The position numbers and the translations under genes are program-made. A stretch of DNA of 64,000 nt. Source: Campylobacter concisus UNSWCS (GTDB taxonomy: Bacteria; Campylobacterota; Campylobacteria; Campylobacterales; Campylobacteraceae). This document shows, piece after piece, positions 24,541 through 34,297 of the stretch. A model generated the notes under the pieces. It was not told the origin of the DNA and did not search any database. It saw only the letters and a program-made list of their open reading frames with translations. The stretch lies in contig NZ_ANNG01000030.1 of assembly GCF_000466685.1 (NCBI RefSeq), forward strand, positions 19,678 to 83,677, given 5' to 3'. Each line of letters opens with the position of its first letter. The first letter of the stretch is position 1.

Positions 24541-27006
24541 TTATCCTTTAATGACAAAATTTACCAATTTGCCTTTTATATAAATCTCTTTTAAAATTTC
24601 TTTTCCTTCAAGCCATTTAGCCACGTTTTGCTTAGCTTGTTTTAAAATTTCACTCTCACTCTCGCTTGCTGCCACTTCAAACTCGGCTCTTTTCTTGCCA
24701 TTTACTGTAACTGCAAGAGCGATGCTATCTCTTACAAAGACCTCTTCTTTTACAGCTATCTTTGTGAAATTTTTTCTACCAAAAAGCTCTTCACTAAGCT
24801 CGTTTGCAATGTGCGGCACGATAGGCTCTAGTAAATTTAAGATGATGAAAAAGCCCTCAGCATTTACATCCTCATTATCTTGCGCATTTATAGCGTTTAG
24901 TGCCTCCATGCAAGCAGCGATTAAAGTGTTAAAAGCAAATGTATCGCCAAAAACCTCGGTTGATTTTTTAAGCGCTTCATAAATTTTAAGCCTTGCAAAT
25001 TTCTCATCTTTATTTAAGCTTTCATGATCTATCTCAGGCAGCTTGTCTATCTTTTTAATAGTTTGCGCCTTCTCCCAAAGCCTATTTAAAAACCTAAATG
25101 CACCTTCAACTGCGCTGTCGTTCCACTCAAGCTCTTTTTGAGGAGGAGCAGCAAAAAGTATAAAAAGCCTTGCCGTATCGGCGCCGTATCTATTTATGAT
25201 ATCATCAGGATCTACGACGTTGCCCTTGCTTTTACTCATCTTTTTGCCATCTTTTAAGACCATGCCTTGAGTTAGTAAATTTTCAAACGGTTCATCATCT
25301 CTTAGATAGCCAAGGTCTCTTAAGACCTTTTGGAAAAATCTAGCGTATAAAAGGTGCAAGATCGCATGTTCGATACCGCCGATGTACTGATCTACATTCA
25401 TCCAATAATTCACACTTTTTTCATCAAGTGCTTTTTGCTCCCAAGTCTTCTCATCACTTGCAAATCTAGCAAAATACCAGCTACTCTCCACGAATGTATC
25501 CATCGTATCAGTCTCTCTGATCGCGTCTTGGCCGCATTTTGGACACTTTGTAAATTTCCAAGTTGGATGTTTATCAAGCGGGTTGCCCTCGCCTGTGATC
25601 TTGACATCTTCAGGCAGTGCGATAGGTAAATTTTCCTCTTTTTCAGGCACTACGCCGCAGCATTTGCAGTGCACGACAGGTATCGGCGCACCCCAGTATC
25701 TTTGGCGAGAGATTCCCCAGTCTCTTAGTTTGTAGTTTGTGATCCTTTTACCAAGACCATCTTTTTCAAATTTCTCTATTATAAAGCTTTTGGCATCCTC
25801 TGAGCTAAGGCCATTTATAAGCTCAGAATTTATAGCAACTCCGTATTCTGAAGACGCTTTAGAGCCGTCACTCTCACCCTCAAGTGGCTTTACGACTAGT
25901 TTTATAGGTAGATTAAATTTACTTGCAAACTCGAAGTCTCTTTGATCATGCGCAGGCACAGCCATGATAGCGCCACTGCCGTAGTCAGCTAGGATGAAAT
26001 TTGCAACCCAAACTGGGATCTTTTCATTTGTGAGTGGATGAACGACGTAAATTCCTAAAAATTCTCCATCTTTATCGCTTGCTTGACGCTCTCTTGGGCT
26101 TTGATTAAGTATTGCTTTTATCTTTGCCTTCTTGCTTTCATCAAATTTATCACTTTCAAGAAGCGCTTTTACGATAGGATGCTCTGGCGCAAGGGCTGTG
26201 TAGCTAACGCCATAAATAGTATCAGGTCTTGTTGTAAATACCTCAAAACCATCAAATTTGCCGCCTAAAGTCTCTTTTGAAGCCTCATCAAGGCTAAATT
26301 TAAACTCCAAGCCGTAGCTTCTGCCGATCCAGTTTTCTTGCATTGTGATGACTTGATTTGGCCATTTGCCCTCAAGAAGTTTTAGATCTTCAAGTAGCTC
26401 GCTAGCGTATTTTGTGATGTTGAAGTAGTATCCTGGAAGCTCCTTTTGCACAACATCATTACCGCATCTCCAGCATTTACCGTCTTCAACCTGCTCGTTT
26501 GCAAGCACAGTTTGATCGTACTCACACCAGTTTACGATGGCATTTTTTCTATAAACAAGCCCTTTTTCAAACATCTTTATAAAAAAGCTTTGCTCCCACT
26601 TTGTGTAAAGTGGGTCAGATGTAGCTAAAATTCTCTTTTTAGAGAATGAAAAGCCAAGGCTTGCAAGCTCCTTTTTCATATAGTCGATGTTTTCGTAAGT
26701 CCAAATTTTAGGGTGAATTTTATGTTTTATGGCTGCGTTTTCAGCTGGCATACCAAAGCTATCAAAGCCGATAGGATGAAGCACGTTAAAACCGCTTTTT
26801 CTATATGATCTAGCCAGCGCATCGCCGATAGAGTAGTTTCTCACATGCCCCATATGTATGCGTCCGCTTGGATATGGAAACATACTTAGGATATATTTTT
26901 TTGGCAAGCTTAGATCATCTTTTGGTTCAAATTCTTCATTTTTATCCCAAATTTCTTGCCACTTCTTTTCTATCTTTAAAGGCTCATATTTTCTCTTCTC
27001 AGCCAT
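24541..27006 (-). CDS. leuS: Leucyl-tRNA synthetase
   Basis: An 821-aa class I synthetase charging tRNA(Leu). The HIGH motif is in [15 protein letters not shown] (about residue 45), the KMSKS loop reads KMSKSKGN (about 590), and an editing domain (CP1) lies between with the TTRPDT threonine-rich signature. Zn-binding CGN/CKCC-type cysteine pairs are visible. The anticodon-binding domain and a C-terminal domain complete it. It sits between a small membrane-protein gene and lptE on the minus strand. Confidence 0.97.
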   Translation of the reverse strand: MAEKRKYEPLKIEKKWQEIWDKNEEFEPKDDLSLPKKYILSMFPYPSGRIHMGHVRNYSIGDALARSYRKSGFNVLHPIGFDSFGMPAENAAIKHKIHPKIWTYENIDYMKKELASLGFSFSKKRILATSDPLYTKWEQSFFIKMFEKGLVYRKNAIVNWCEYDQTVLANEQVEDGKCWRCGNDVVQKELPGYYFNITKYASELLEDLKLLEGKWPNQVITMQENWIGRSYGLEFKFSLDEASKETLGGKFDGFEVFTTRPDTIYGVSYTALAPEHPIVKALLESDKFDESKKAKIKAILNQSPRERQASDKDGEFLGIYVVHPLTNEKIPVWVANFILADYGSGAIMAVPAHDQRDFEFASKFNLPIKLVVKPLEGESDGSKASSEYGVAINSELINGLSSEDAKSFIIEKFEKDGLGKRITNYKLRDWGISRQRYWGAPIPVVHCKCCGVVPEKEENLPIALPEDVKITGEGNPLDKHPTWKFTKCPKCGQDAIRETDTMDTFVESSWYFARFASDEKTWEQKALDEKSVNYWMNVDQYIGGIEHAILHLLYARFFQKVLRDLGYLRDDEPFENLLTQGMVLKDGKKMSKSKGNVVDPDDIINRYGADTARLFILFAAPPQKELEWNDSAVEGAFRFLNRLWEKAQTIKKIDKLPEIDHESLNKDEKFARLKIYEALKKSTEVFGDTFAFNTLIAACMEALNAINAQDNEDVNAEGFFIILNLLEPIVPHIANELSEELFGRKNFTKIAVKEEVFVRDSIALAVTVNGKKRAEFEVAASESESEILKQAKQNVAKWLEGKEILKEIYIKGKLVNFVIKG

Positions 27007-27014
27007 TTTTTCTC

Positions 27015-27353
27015 CTAAAATTCTTCTTGTGATTTGCTTGATTCTATTAGTACCAAGGCTAGTGAAAATATATTTGCAATGACCGCTCCAATAGCTAGTG
27101 AATAGCTAAGCGTTGCATTTTCAGAGACTTGCAAAATAACAAAAGCTGGTATAAGGTGCAAATCAGCAACCAACGAGCTAGCAAAAAGCTCAGCTGATAG
27201 TAAATTTTTAACACCGATCTTAAGTAGCGTAGAAACTAAATTTATACTAGCTGCCACAAAAAGGGCGATCTCGTTTTTATCATATAAAAACTCCGCCGTA
27301 GTCGTAAGACTCATCAGCGCAAAAAATATGTAGATAACTTTTCCCCAGTTCAT
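27015..27353 (-). CDS. Small four-helix membrane protein (DUF6394-like)
   Basis: A 112-aa inner-membrane protein with about four hydrophobic segments (residues 5-20, 27-48, 58-76 and 83-103). It has no catalytic motif I can recognise. It lies between secF and leuS in the same direction, an arrangement I recall in other Campylobacter, where it is annotated only as a conserved membrane protein of the DUF6394 type. A role beside the Sec or lipoprotein pathway is possible but unsupported. Confidence 0.65.
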   Translation of the reverse strand: MNWGKVIYIFFALMSLTTTAEFLYDKNEIALFVAASINLVSTLLKIGVKNLLSAELFASSLVADLHLIPAFVILQVSENATLSYSLAIGAVIANIFSLALVLIESSKSQEEF

Positions 27354-27362
27354 TATCCCTCC

Positions 27363-28334
27363 TTACACAACGCCTTTTTCAAACATGGCACGCTCTTTAT
27401 CACGCTCTTTTTTGATCCTTTGCTTCTCAGCCTCTCTAGCTCTAAAATGCTCGATGCTAAATTTAAACCAGATAAGAAATGGCGATGAGATGTAGATCGA
27501 GCTAATCGTTCCTATAACGATACCAACGATAAGGATAAATGAAAATCCATGTATCATATCTCCACCAAATAAAAATAACACAACAACAGTCATCATCGTA
27601 GTGGCTGAAGTTAGGATAGTTCTTGAAAGTGTAGCTGAGACTGACTCGTTGATAACGCCCTCGATATCAGTTCTCTTACTCTCTTTTATGCCCTCTCTTA
27701 TCCTGTCAAAAATGATGATCGTATCATTTAGCGAGTAGCCAAGCACCGTTAGAACAGCCGCTAGTGTGTCTAAATTTACATCGATGTTAAATAGCGAAAT
27801 AGCACCAACAGTTATAACGATATCGTGAATTTCAGTTGCGATCGCAGCAAGCGCAAATCTCCACTCAAATCTAAATGTGATATAGATCAATATGCCAATT
27901 AGTGAAATTCCAAGAGCCATTAGACCTTTTTCTCTAAGCTCATCACCAACCTTTGGACCAACGATATCAACACGTCTTACTTCAAAATTTCCAGTATCTT
28001 TTAAAATTTGCTTTATCTCAGTGCCGATGTCACCAGTTAAATTTGAACTTGATCCTGAAAATCTAATAACAGCCTCATCTTCGCTTCCAAACTCAGTAAC
28101 AGAGGCGTTTTTAAGCACTTCATTTGTGCCAAAAGCGTCGCGAATTTTATCAAGTGGCGCTTTGGTATCGTATTTTAGTTGGATAAGCGTACCACCAGAA
28201 AAATCGATGCCGTAGTTTAGACCCTTTGTTGCAAGTAAAAAAATAGAGCCAACAAATAAAAATATAGAAAGTGCGAGTGACACAAATCTAAACCGCATAA
28301 AATCATAAACTTTTGCCTTAGTGAAAATTTGCAT
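27363..28334 (-). CDS. secF: Protein translocase subunit SecF
   Basis: Works with SecD to pull proteins through the SecYEG channel with the proton-motive force. The 323-aa protein has the Sec export motif GLNYGIDFSGGT near residue 37, one periplasmic domain, and a C-terminal block of five membrane helices with GYSLNDTIIIFDRIREG, the usual SecF signature. It follows secD with a 2-nt gap. Confidence 0.95.
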   Translation of the reverse strand: MQIFTKAKVYDFMRFRFVSLALSIFLFVGSIFLLATKGLNYGIDFSGGTLIQLKYDTKAPLDKIRDAFGTNEVLKNASVTEFGSEDEAVIRFSGSSSNLTGDIGTEIKQILKDTGNFEVRRVDIVGPKVGDELREKGLMALGISLIGILIYITFRFEWRFALAAIATEIHDIVITVGAISLFNIDVNLDTLAAVLTVLGYSLNDTIIIFDRIREGIKESKRTDIEGVINESVSATLSRTILTSATTMMTVVVLFLFGGDMIHGFSFILIVGIVIGTISSIYISSPFLIWFKFSIEHFRAREAEKQRIKKERDKERAMFEKGVV

Positions 28335-28336
28335 CC

Positions 28337-29917
28337 CTAGCTCCTTTTATAACCAAACCAAAGTCTGGTATTTCCGCTTTTTTCTATCTTGTCCATGACT
28401 GCATCAAACATGCCATGTGTGCCTAAAATGGCCGTTAGCATCGAAGCCATGATACCTATGGCCATTGTCACAGCAAAGCCTTTAACTGGGCCAGTACCAT
28501 AAGCATAAAGCACCGCAACTGTGATGATGGTAGTTAAGTTTGAGTCGATGATCGCACTCATAGCGTGCTCATAGCCCTTTTGCACGGCTGTCCTTATCGC
28601 CACGCCTTCACGCAAAAGCTCACGTATACGCTCGTTTATGATGACGTTTGCATCAACCGCCATACCAATAGTTAGCACTATACCAGCCATACCAGGTAAG
28701 GTAAGCGTCGCTCCAAAAAGCGCCATGACAGCAACTAATATAACAACGTCTGCAACTAGCGCGATATTTGCAAAAATTCCAGCAATTCCATAATAAACTA
28801 GCATAAATAGCACAACCAAGATAGATCCAGCAGCAAGAGCTACCATGCTTTGATTGATACTCTCTTGTCCCAAAGATGGACCGACACTTCTTTTTTCTAG
28901 CATCTTAACAGGTGCTAAAAGTGCGCCACTTCTAAGTGCGATCGCCACGTCGTGAGCCTCGTCAAGTGTAAAGCCACCGCTGATCTGGCCGCTGCCACCG
29001 CCTATTCTTTCATTTATAACTGGAGCTGAATAGACCTTACCATCAAGCACGATAGCAAGCCTTTTACCGACATTTGCACCAGTAAAATCACCAAAAATTC
29101 TAGCACCTTCTGAATTTAGTGTGAAATTTATGATCGGTAGGTTATTTTGCTGAGAAAATGCGACCTTTGCGTCAGTTAGCATCGAGCCATCAAGCACAGG
29201 GATATTTTTAACGACATATTTTACGCGGTCATTTTTAGCATCTTTAAAGATCACGTCGCCATAGCTTTCAGCCTCGGCCTCGCTCATGGTATTAGCTTGA
29301 TCTTGTCTTTTGTCATCGACTGCCATAAGCTGCAAGTGAGCAGCCTTTGCGATAAGATCTCTCGCTCTTTGCTCGTCTTCTTCGGTTTTTATGCCAGGAA
29401 GCTCGACTAGGATATTGTCTTTGCCTTGTCTAGCGACTGTTGGCTCAGCTAGACCAAACTGATCAAGCCTGTTTCTAATGGTCTCAACAGCTTGTGAGAT
29501 CGCATACTCGATCGTATCAAGCCTCTCTTGCTCTGTAAGAGTGATATGATAGTTTAGACCATCTTTTTTGATATCAAGCCCTTTTATCTCAGCCAAAGCC
29601 TTATCAACCTTTGGAGCCTCGTCACTATCAAGCAGCGCAAAATCAACACTATCTTCTTTTATCTTAAATTTATCAATAAGCACATCTTCTTTTTTGGCAT
29701 AATAATTTATGCTTCCAGCGATTGACTTGATCTTAGAGTGGATGGCTTCGTTAGTTTCAACACCAAGAAGCATATGAAGACCACCTTGAAGGTCAAGTCC
29801 TAGCGAAATTTTAGCTCCGCTTTGAGTCTGAAAAAAAGATGGCACCGAAAAGCCAAAACCAAAAACCAAGGCCAATATTAATATAATCAGCCTATATGTA
29901 ACTCTTGCGTTACGCAT
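28337..29917 (-). CDS. secD: Protein translocase subunit SecD
   Basis: A 526-aa six-helix membrane protein with a large periplasmic domain. GLDLQGGLHMLLGV near residue 40 is the Sec export motif, RNRLDQFGLAEP follows, and the membrane block holds GMAVDANVIINERIREL. It pairs with SecF in late protein translocation. It overlaps yajC by 1 bp and lies in the order yajC-secD-secF, the classical arrangement. Confidence 0.96.
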   Translation of the reverse strand: MRNARVTYRLIILILALVFGFGFSVPSFFQTQSGAKISLGLDLQGGLHMLLGVETNEAIHSKIKSIAGSINYYAKKEDVLIDKFKIKEDSVDFALLDSDEAPKVDKALAEIKGLDIKKDGLNYHITLTEQERLDTIEYAISQAVETIRNRLDQFGLAEPTVARQGKDNILVELPGIKTEEDEQRARDLIAKAAHLQLMAVDDKRQDQANTMSEAEAESYGDVIFKDAKNDRVKYVVKNIPVLDGSMLTDAKVAFSQQNNLPIINFTLNSEGARIFGDFTGANVGKRLAIVLDGKVYSAPVINERIGGGSGQISGGFTLDEAHDVAIALRSGALLAPVKMLEKRSVGPSLGQESINQSMVALAAGSILVVLFMLVYYGIAGIFANIALVADVVILVAVMALFGATLTLPGMAGIVLTIGMAVDANVIINERIRELLREGVAIRTAVQKGYEHAMSAIIDSNLTTIITVAVLYAYGTGPVKGFAVTMAIGIMASMLTAILGTHGMFDAVMDKIEKSGNTRLWFGYKRS

Positions 29918-30189
29918 TATTTATCTTCGATCTTTTTAGCTACAAACTCGCGTGCTATACGAACGATTACATCATCGTTAAGTTTAACTTTGATAAAATC
30001 ATTTTCGGCTTTAATCACTTCGCATATAAGTCCGCCATTAGTTACTATCTTATCGCCTTTGTCAAGAGCCGCAAGCATTGCTGCGTGGGCTTTTTGTTGT
30101 TTTTGTTGAGGTCTGATAACCAAAAAGTAAAATATGGCGAAAAGCACAACAAGAGGTAGTAATGATGTTAAAAAATCAGCGTTTTGCAT
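29917..30189 (-). CDS. yajC: Sec translocase accessory subunit YajC
   Basis: A 90-aa protein with one N-terminal membrane helix (residues 8-25) and the family hallmark FLVIRPQQK, then a small SH3-like cytoplasmic domain with GDKIVTNGGL. It associates with SecDF. AAGGAAATC precedes the start. Its first 28 bp overlap the 5' end of lnt on the opposite strand, so each gene must be driven from within the coding region of the other. Confidence 0.94.
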   Translation of the reverse strand: MQNADFLTSLLPLVVLFAIFYFLVIRPQQKQQKAHAAMLAALDKGDKIVTNGGLICEVIKAENDFIKVKLNDDVIVRIAREFVAKKIEDK

Positions 30190-30228
30190 GGATTTCCTTA
30201 TTTGTAAGATTTTTAAACGGACATTTTA
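30127..30228. promoter_or_regulatory. Interlocked divergent promoters of yajC and lnt
   Basis: Candidate -10 boxes are TAAAAT on the plus strand at 30128-30133 (for lnt, inside yajC) and TAAAAT on the minus strand at 30223-30228 in AGTGCTAAAATGTCC (for yajC, inside lnt). Both are placed at normal distance from their start codons. The transcripts would overlap by about 80-100 nt at their 5' ends. Confidence 0.45.
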
Positions 30229-31457
30229 GCACTAAAATTATAATAAAAGCCTTTGTCGGTGCTTTTTTGCTTTCTAATTTCATTTTTTTAGCTATGGCTG
30301 AAAATCAAATTTTAAATTTCATCTCACCTTTTCTCACACTAGCTGGAATTTTCGTCATAATAAATTTAAGCAGGGCTGGCTTTTTCGCGGCTGGATTTTT
30401 CACTGGGGTTTTGTGGTTTTACTGGATCGGCTTTAGTTTTATCTACTATGAGCTTGTCTGGCTTATCCCATTTATCATCCTATTTGTAGCCCTTGTTTAT
30501 GGGCTTTTGTTTTGGATAGCCTCTTTCCCAAGCTTTGTGCCACTAAGAGCCGTTTTGTTATTTTTAATAAGCTACGTGCATCCATTTGGCTTTAACTGGT
30601 TTAACCTTGAAGCAACGCTTGTTTTAGGCGCTTTTGAGCCAAATACTAGAGGGCTTATATTTATATTTTTAGCAGCCATCTCTTTAAGTCTAAATAATAA
30701 ATTTTTAAAATTTAGCCTAGCTTTTATCTGCCTCATCGCCGCTTTGCAGTTTAAAAGTAACGAGGCGAAAACTCTACCATTTGACGTGGAGCTAGTAAAT
30801 ACCAATGTCGCTCAAAGAGCGCGCTGGGATAAAAGCTTGCGCATGAAATTTACAAATGAAAATTTAGACATGATAAATAGCGCCATCGCCGAGCAAAAAC
30901 GTCTAATCGTGCTGCCTGAGAGTGCGTTTCCATTATTTATGACAAATGAGCCGCTACTTGTTGATGAGCTAAAAGAGCTTTCAAAAAAGATAACCATCGT
31001 AGCTGGTGCGCTTGCCTATGAAAATAATCAAATTTATAACTCTGCATTTTTGTTTCAAGATGGTGCTCTTAGGCGAATGGACAAGAAATTTTTAGTGCCA
31101 TTTGGAGAAGAAATTCCTCTGCCAAAATTTATGCAAGATGCGGTAAATAAGCTATTTTTTGGCGGAGCTAGCGACTTTAAAAAGGCTGAAAATTTTAGCG
31201 ACTACGAGATAGACGGGGTTAAAATCAGAAATGCTATCTGCTACGAGGTGACAAGAGAGGAGCTTTATAAGGGTGAATTTGACGTGGTCGTAGCTATCAC
31301 AAACAACGGCTGGTTTGTGCCAAGTAGCGAACCTGTGCTTCAAAGGGTTCTTATAAAACACCTTGCCACAAAGTATAATAAAGCGGTCTATCACAGCGTA
31401 AATGGCTCAAAAAGTGAAATTATTTTGCCAAAAAAAGCGTTTTGGGATGAGTTTTAA
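30162..31457 (+). CDS. lnt: Apolipoprotein N-acyltransferase
   Basis: Adds the third acyl chain to the N-terminal cysteine of lipoproteins in the inner membrane; several lipoproteins in this window would be substrates. The 431-aa protein has about six membrane helices and a nitrilase-like periplasmic domain with the catalytic glutamate in LPESAFPLF, a lysine in the KKFLVPFGE segment, and the cysteine in NAICYEV. It is shorter than E. coli Lnt. The ATG at 30162 has AGAGG 5 nt upstream; no alternative start gives a full first helix. It overlaps yajC by 28 bp head to head. Confidence 0.9.
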   Translation: MMLKNQRFAWISLFVRFLNGHFSTKIIIKAFVGAFLLSNFIFLAMAENQILNFISPFLTLAGIFVIINLSRAGFFAAGFFTGVLWFYWIGFSFIYYELVWLIPFIILFVALVYGLLFWIASFPSFVPLRAVLLFLISYVHPFGFNWFNLEATLVLGAFEPNTRGLIFIFLAAISLSLNNKFLKFSLAFICLIAALQFKSNEAKTLPFDVELVNTNVAQRARWDKSLRMKFTNENLDMINSAIAEQKRLIVLPESAFPLFMTNEPLLVDELKELSKKITIVAGALAYENNQIYNSAFLFQDGALRRMDKKFLVPFGEEIPLPKFMQDAVNKLFFGGASDFKKAENFSDYEIDGVKIRNAICYEVTREELYKGEFDVVVAITNNGWFVPSSEPVLQRVLIKHLATKYNKAVYHSVNGSKSEIILPKKAFWDEF

Positions 31458-31466
31458 AAGAAATTT

Positions 31467-31496
31467 AAAGTGGCTTTTAGATAAAGCCACTTTTTT
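31467..31496. terminator. Bidirectional terminator between lnt and metK
   Basis: AAAGTGGCTTT and AAAGCCACTTT form a perfect 11-bp stem with a 5-nt loop, followed by T residues on the plus strand. It lies between convergent genes and 3 nt from the metK stop. Confidence 0.82.
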
Positions 31497-31498
31497 GA

Positions 31499-32704
31499 TT
31501 ATTTTTTTAGTAAAGCCTTGAAAGTATCGACCGCATCAAGCTTTTCCCAAGGGTATTTTGCATTTCCCACTTGGCCTTTTGCAGCTACTTTTGCGTATAA
31601 AAATGTCTCTTTACTTGGCTTATCAAGACCAAATTTATTTGTTATCCAGCGAGGTGTTAGAGAAAAATGCTCGCTTACAAAATTTGAAAGCATATCGTCA
31701 TTTACGCCGTTTGCGTGAGTTCCCATAGTATCAACACTAACTGAAGTTGGCTTTGCAACACCGATTGCGTAGCTTATCTGAACGATGCATTTTTTAGCAA
31801 GACCAGCTGCGACTATGTTTTTAGCTATCCAGCGCGCTGCGTAAAGTCCGCTGCGATCAACCTTTGTGTAGTCCTTACTTGACTGAGCGCCACCACCTAT
31901 TGGGCTATATCCGCCAAAGCTATCGACGATCAGTTTTCTGCCTGTTAGGCCGCTATCGTGAAGTGAGCTGTGATTTACATATCTGCCTGTTGGGTTTATA
32001 TAGATGATCGTTTTTTCTTTATTATATAGCTCTTTTGGAAGGCCAGTTTCGTCTATTAAATTTTGTATTAGTGCGCGAAGCTCTTCTATCTTTATGCTCT
32101 CCACGCAAGGGGCAGAGACGACGATAGTGTGGATGCTTTGAGGTTTGCAGTTTTCAAAGTTATCTTTACTGCCGTAATCAATCGTAACCTGCGTTTTTAT
32201 ATCAACGCCAAGTTTATCAGGGTTTGCTTTGGCAAATTTATATACTTTTTCACAAAGCATTCTTGCGTAAGTTATAGCTGCTGGCATAAATTCTTTCGCT
32301 TCGCAACTTGCAAAGCCAAACATAATGCCTTGATCACCTGCTCCGATCTCGCCGTCACTTTGATCAACGCCTTGATTTATATCTGGACTTTGTTGATTTA
32401 GGCAGACTTTGACCTCGATATCATCTGGATGCAAGCACTGCTCTTTTGTAAAGTTGCTCTTTCCGTCATATCCAATATGCGCAAGAGCGTCTTTTACGAT
32501 CTTTTCGTAGTCTTTATAAGAGAGTTTTACTTTTGAGTTTATCTCTCCGCCTATTACTATATTTTTTCCGGCTACAAAAACTTCGCTTGCGACGCGTCCA
32601 TTTGGATCTTGTGTTAAGATAGTATCAACAATGCTATCAGCGATGATATCAGCGCATTTATCTGGATGACCTGGACTTACAACTTCAGAAGTAAATAGAT
32701 ACAT
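31499..32704 (-). CDS. metK: S-adenosylmethionine synthetase
   Basis: Makes S-adenosylmethionine from methionine and ATP in the cytoplasm. The 401-aa protein has the N-terminal TSEVVSPGHPDKCAD with the ATP-binding His, the GAGDQGIMFG signature near residue 120, the phosphate-binding GGGAQSSKDYTKVDRSG loop near 265, and the GVAKPTSV segment. The upstream -10 box is TACAAT at 32738-32743 and AAGGA precedes the start. No SAM-type riboswitch leader is visible. Confidence 0.97.
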   Translation of the reverse strand: MYLFTSEVVSPGHPDKCADIIADSIVDTILTQDPNGRVASEVFVAGKNIVIGGEINSKVKLSYKDYEKIVKDALAHIGYDGKSNFTKEQCLHPDDIEVKVCLNQQSPDINQGVDQSDGEIGAGDQGIMFGFASCEAKEFMPAAITYARMLCEKVYKFAKANPDKLGVDIKTQVTIDYGSKDNFENCKPQSIHTIVVSAPCVESIKIEELRALIQNLIDETGLPKELYNKEKTIIYINPTGRYVNHSSLHDSGLTGRKLIVDSFGGYSPIGGGAQSSKDYTKVDRSGLYAARWIAKNIVAAGLAKKCIVQISYAIGVAKPTSVSVDTMGTHANGVNDDMLSNFVSEHFSLTPRWITNKFGLDKPSKETFLYAKVAAKGQVGNAKYPWEKLDAVDTFKALLKK

Positions 32705-32737
32705 TTTCGTCCTTTTCCTTGGTTAAATTTTCGTGCA

Positions 32738-32743
32738 ATTGTA
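32738..32743 (-). promoter_or_regulatory. -10 box for metK
   Basis: Minus-strand TACAAT in TTTGTTACAATTGC, 34 nt before the metK ATG; the same TTTGTTACAAT word precedes panC. Confidence 0.55.
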
Positions 32744-32799
32744 ACAAATCTATATAAAAAGCGAATTAATCTTTTTAAATTTCTTTATATTTAAAAATC

Positions 32800-32813
32800 A
32801 TTTAGCTAAAATC
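32800..32813 (+). promoter_or_regulatory. Extended -10 promoter for sstT
   Basis: ATTTAGCTAAAATC with -10 TAAAAT at 32807-32812, 30 nt before the start; AAGGTG is the ribosome binding site. Confidence 0.55.
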
Positions 32814-32842
32814 AACAAAAAACTAATTTATTAAGGTGTCAA

Positions 32843-34210
32843 ATGAATATGTTTAAAAACATTGCAAGAAGATACGCCGATGGAAATTTGATCGTTCAAA
32901 TTTTAGTTGGTATCATCCTAGGTGCCCTAGTTGGCTTTTACACACATTATCAAGCAGCCCCTTACAACCAAATCTCAGCTAAAATTCAAACCATCCAAAA
33001 AGAGAGTGGCTTAAGCGTAGATGAAGTCATAAAAACTCGCCTTAGCCAAGATGAAGCAAAGCAACTTGATGATGCCAAAGAAAAGGCTAGTTCGGCTGAT
33101 TCTATCGCTGCTTCAGCCTCAGTTTTAGGAGATTTGTTTAAAGGTGCTCTAAAAGCGATCGCACCTATTCTTGTATTTGTTTTAGTTGCAACCTCTATCA
33201 TTTTAAAAGATTTTGGTCATACAAAAGGCATGCAAAAGATCATCGCACTCTACCTTGTTGGCACCTTTTTAGCAGCTGTTGTGGCGGTTATTGCAAGCTT
33301 TTTATTTCCTATCGAAATACCGCTAAAAGGTCTGCAAAGCGCTGATATGTCAGCACCTCAAGGCATCACAAACGTGCTAAAAGATCTTATCTATAAAATG
33401 GTCGAAAATCCGATAACCGCCCTAGCAAACGGCAACTATATAGGCATCATCACTTGGGCGATAGGCGGTGGCATCGCTATGAGATATGCTACACCTGAAA
33501 CCAAAAAGGTATTTAAAGATATAAGCGACGGCGTAACTCATATCGTTAAATTTATCATTAGACTTGCTCCATTTGGCATATTTGGTATGGTTGCTATCAG
33601 CATTCATGACACTGGATTTGAGGCACTTGCAGGATATCTAAAACTAATCTTAGTCCTTGTTGGAGCGATGCTTGTCGTGGCATTTATCGTCTATCCAGCG
33701 ATGGTTTTTGCACTAACTAAGAAAAATCCTTATCCACTTGTGATGATCTGCCTAAAAGAGAGCGCGATCTCAGCATTTTTTACAAGAAGCTCGGCTGCAA
33801 ACATCCCTGTAAATATGGCGCTTTGTAAAAAGCTTGGGCTAAAAGAGGAGCTCTACTCGATCTCTATCCCACTTGGCGCTACTATAAACATGGGCGGTGC
33901 GGCAGTTACTATCAGTATCCTAGCGCTTACTGCGGTAAATTCTATCCCATCTATCACAGTTACATTTGGCGATGCGCTTCTTCTTTGCTTCATCTCAGCT
34001 CTTGGCGCGTGCGGCGCATCTGGCGTGGCTGGAGGATCGCTTCTTCTAGTGCCATTGGCGTGCGGACTTTTTGGCATTGGCAACGATATCGCTATGCAGT
34101 TTGTCACAGTTGGCTTTACGATAGGCGTTATCCAAGACTCAGTTGAAACTGCGCTAAATAGCTCATCAGATGTGCTTTTTACAGCAGTTGCCTCAGAGAC
34201 TTCAAACTAA
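32843..34210 (+). CDS. sstT: Sodium/serine-threonine symporter with an extra extracytoplasmic loop
   Basis: Takes up serine and threonine with sodium; amino acids such as serine are main carbon sources of campylobacters. The 455-aa protein matches SstT along its length ([19 protein letters not shown], then [14 protein letters not shown] and [13 protein letters not shown], the transport-site hallmarks). Between the first and second membrane segments, about residues 38-85, there is an insertion of nearly 50 polar, heptad-like residues (around [20 protein letters not shown]) that E. coli SstT lacks. It has its own promoter and terminator. Confidence 0.9.
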   Translation: MNMFKNIARRYADGNLIVQILVGIILGALVGFYTHYQAAPYNQISAKIQTIQKESGLSVDEVIKTRLSQDEAKQLDDAKEKASSADSIAASASVLGDLFKGALKAIAPILVFVLVATSIILKDFGHTKGMQKIIALYLVGTFLAAVVAVIASFLFPIEIPLKGLQSADMSAPQGITNVLKDLIYKMVENPITALANGNYIGIITWAIGGGIAMRYATPETKKVFKDISDGVTHIVKFIIRLAPFGIFGMVAISIHDTGFEALAGYLKLILVLVGAMLVVAFIVYPAMVFALTKKNPYPLVMICLKESAISAFFTRSSAANIPVNMALCKKLGLKEELYSISIPLGATINMGGAAVTISILALTAVNSIPSITVTFGDALLLCFISALGACGASGVAGGSLLLVPLACGLFGIGNDIAMQFVTVGFTIGVIQDSVETALNSSSDVLFTAVASETSN

Positions 34211-34217
34211 CCTTCAT

Positions 34218-34254
34218 AAAATTTCAGCTAAATTTTGGCTGAAATTTTACTTTT
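34218..34254 (+). terminator. Hairpin terminator after sstT
   Basis: AAAATTTCAGC (34218-34228) and GCTGAAATTTT (34238-34248) form a perfect 11-bp stem with a 9-nt loop, followed by ACTTTT. It is 7 nt after the sstT stop. Confidence 0.75.
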
Positions 34255-34297
34255 ATCCATTTTTTTGTAAAATGTCCCAAAAATTTAAAGGATAAAT

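Noticed and set aside
32705..32842. SAM riboswitch or other structured leader before metK
   Set aside because: The leader from the -10 box to the ATG is under 40 nt and has no paired-stem pattern of a SAM riboswitch.
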